Origin: Archilochus colubris
Taxonomy: Eukaryota > Chordata > Aves > Apodiformes > Trochilidae
Length of the DNA: 64,000 nucleotides
Direction: 5' to 3'
NCBI GenBank assembly: GCA_023079485.1
Contig: CM041083.1
Span: 140,505,052 to 140,569,051 of the forward strand
Both the position numbers and the translations under genes were made by a program. Of this stretch, positions 63,298 to 64,000 are shown one piece after another; within the stretch, counting starts at the first letter, position 1, and every line of letters begins with the position of its first letter. Under the pieces are notes generated by a model, which did not search any database, was not told where the DNA came from, and saw only the letters and a list, made by a program, of their open reading frames with translations.

Positions 63298-64000
63298 CCT
63301 TCACAGTGCTGGTCAGCCTGAATTCTAATAGAGCTCTGCCCACCCAGATTTTCTTCCTAGAGTGGCAAACAGCATCTCTGTAGTATTCCCATGTTGCCTG
63401 TCCTTGCTTCCAGTGTCTATACATTCTCATTTTTGAAGCCCAGTATATTCCTTACCTACTATCACAATGGAAATATGTTTCTGACACCAAATATGTAGAT
63501 GCTTTACTGTTAGCATTAGAGTATTCAGATAACACCACTAATGTATCTTGGATGTGTCTTCTCAATGAAAAATAGTTTTAAAGACATAGATAAGAATAAA
63601 AATACAAAATGTGTATGGCAAATATCCTAAGGAAGGGATTTCAAAAGATGAAGGCTTCAGACTTCCAGACTTGCAAAGGCTGTAAATAATCTCACAGTAG
63701 CCATAACATTGAAGAGGTCCTAATAAATAGTACTGAAACCATTTCATCTGCAAGGATAAACCTCTTTGAAGTGTTCAATTGAAAGCACATAGCTAGAATA
63801 AACTACCTTGTAGTACATACATTTGTTTTTACTACTACTATTGATTCTCTGCTATCAGGAGATGCTGATGGTTGTTCCTTTATAATTTTTTGAACTGCAT
63901 TTGACTGTCTGGCTGTGATGTGCTCTTGTGTGGTTATCTGACACCTCATCAACAAAACAACTATGGAACTTCCCATACCTACAGATGACTCTTCATTGCT

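Larger units (their letters stand above)
43546..64000. other. Apparently intergenic region
   Basis: About 20 kb follow the SH3RF 3' end without a gene I can support. They hold seven CR1 fragments, one solo LTR, a hairpin, purine-rich and G/T-rich simple sequence, and unique DNA. The long open frames at 45053-45745 and 45878-46452 lie in locally GC-rich sequence, overlap on several frames and strands, and look like no family I know. Any neighbouring gene must lie beyond the window, unless the minus-strand segment near 60.1 kb is a real exon. Confidence 0.6.

Overview
This window looks like nuclear DNA from a bird. Coding sequence is sparse and split by canonical GT/AG introns of many kilobases. 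The interspersed repeats are CR1 LINE fragments, several ending in the avian octamer ATTCTATG, plus two retroviral LTRs of a type common in birds. There is no bacterial-style gene packing, operon, rRNA, tRNA or CRISPR array. The order or species cannot be fixed from this sequence alone.

The one gene that can be supported is the 3' part of an SH3RF-family (POSH-family) E3 ubiquitin ligase and JNK-pathway scaffold on the + strand, most likely SH3RF3. Four exons are visible: 855-1105, 5120-5424, 29809-30146 and 40248-40416. Their splice phases fit together exactly (1/2, 0/0, 2/1). Together they encode about 353 residues: a long Ser/Thr/Pro-rich linker, a basic KSGLLKLL-type segment and the fourth, C-terminal SH3 domain, ending at a TGA at 40414-40416. 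The RING finger and first three SH3 domains would lie upstream of the window. The 3' UTR probably runs to about 43545, where two overlapping AATAAA signals sit.

Layout: 1-854 intron end; 1106-5119 a 4 kb intron; 5425-29808 a 24.4 kb intron holding most of the intronic repeats, including an LTR inserted into an older CR1 copy and a 15-unit GGGAT array; 30147-40247 a 10.1 kb intron; 40417 to about 43545 3' UTR; about 43546-64000 apparently intergenic, with seven CR1 fragments, one solo LTR and no gene I can support.

Two ages of repeat are visible. The younger CR1 copies retain a recognisable ORF2 C-terminus and 3' octamers. The older, degenerate CR1 copies resemble families best known from turtles and crocodilians. 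I found no clearly new biological system. The best second looks are a phase-compatible exon-like segment inside the 24.4 kb intron (16857-17021), a GT-rich repeat fused to a splice donor, a G-quadruplex-prone pentamer array, the LTR-in-CR1 nest, a near-perfect hairpin at 45516-45550, and a protein-like minus-strand segment near 60.1 kb. All family assignments are from reading the sequence and recall; no database search was run.
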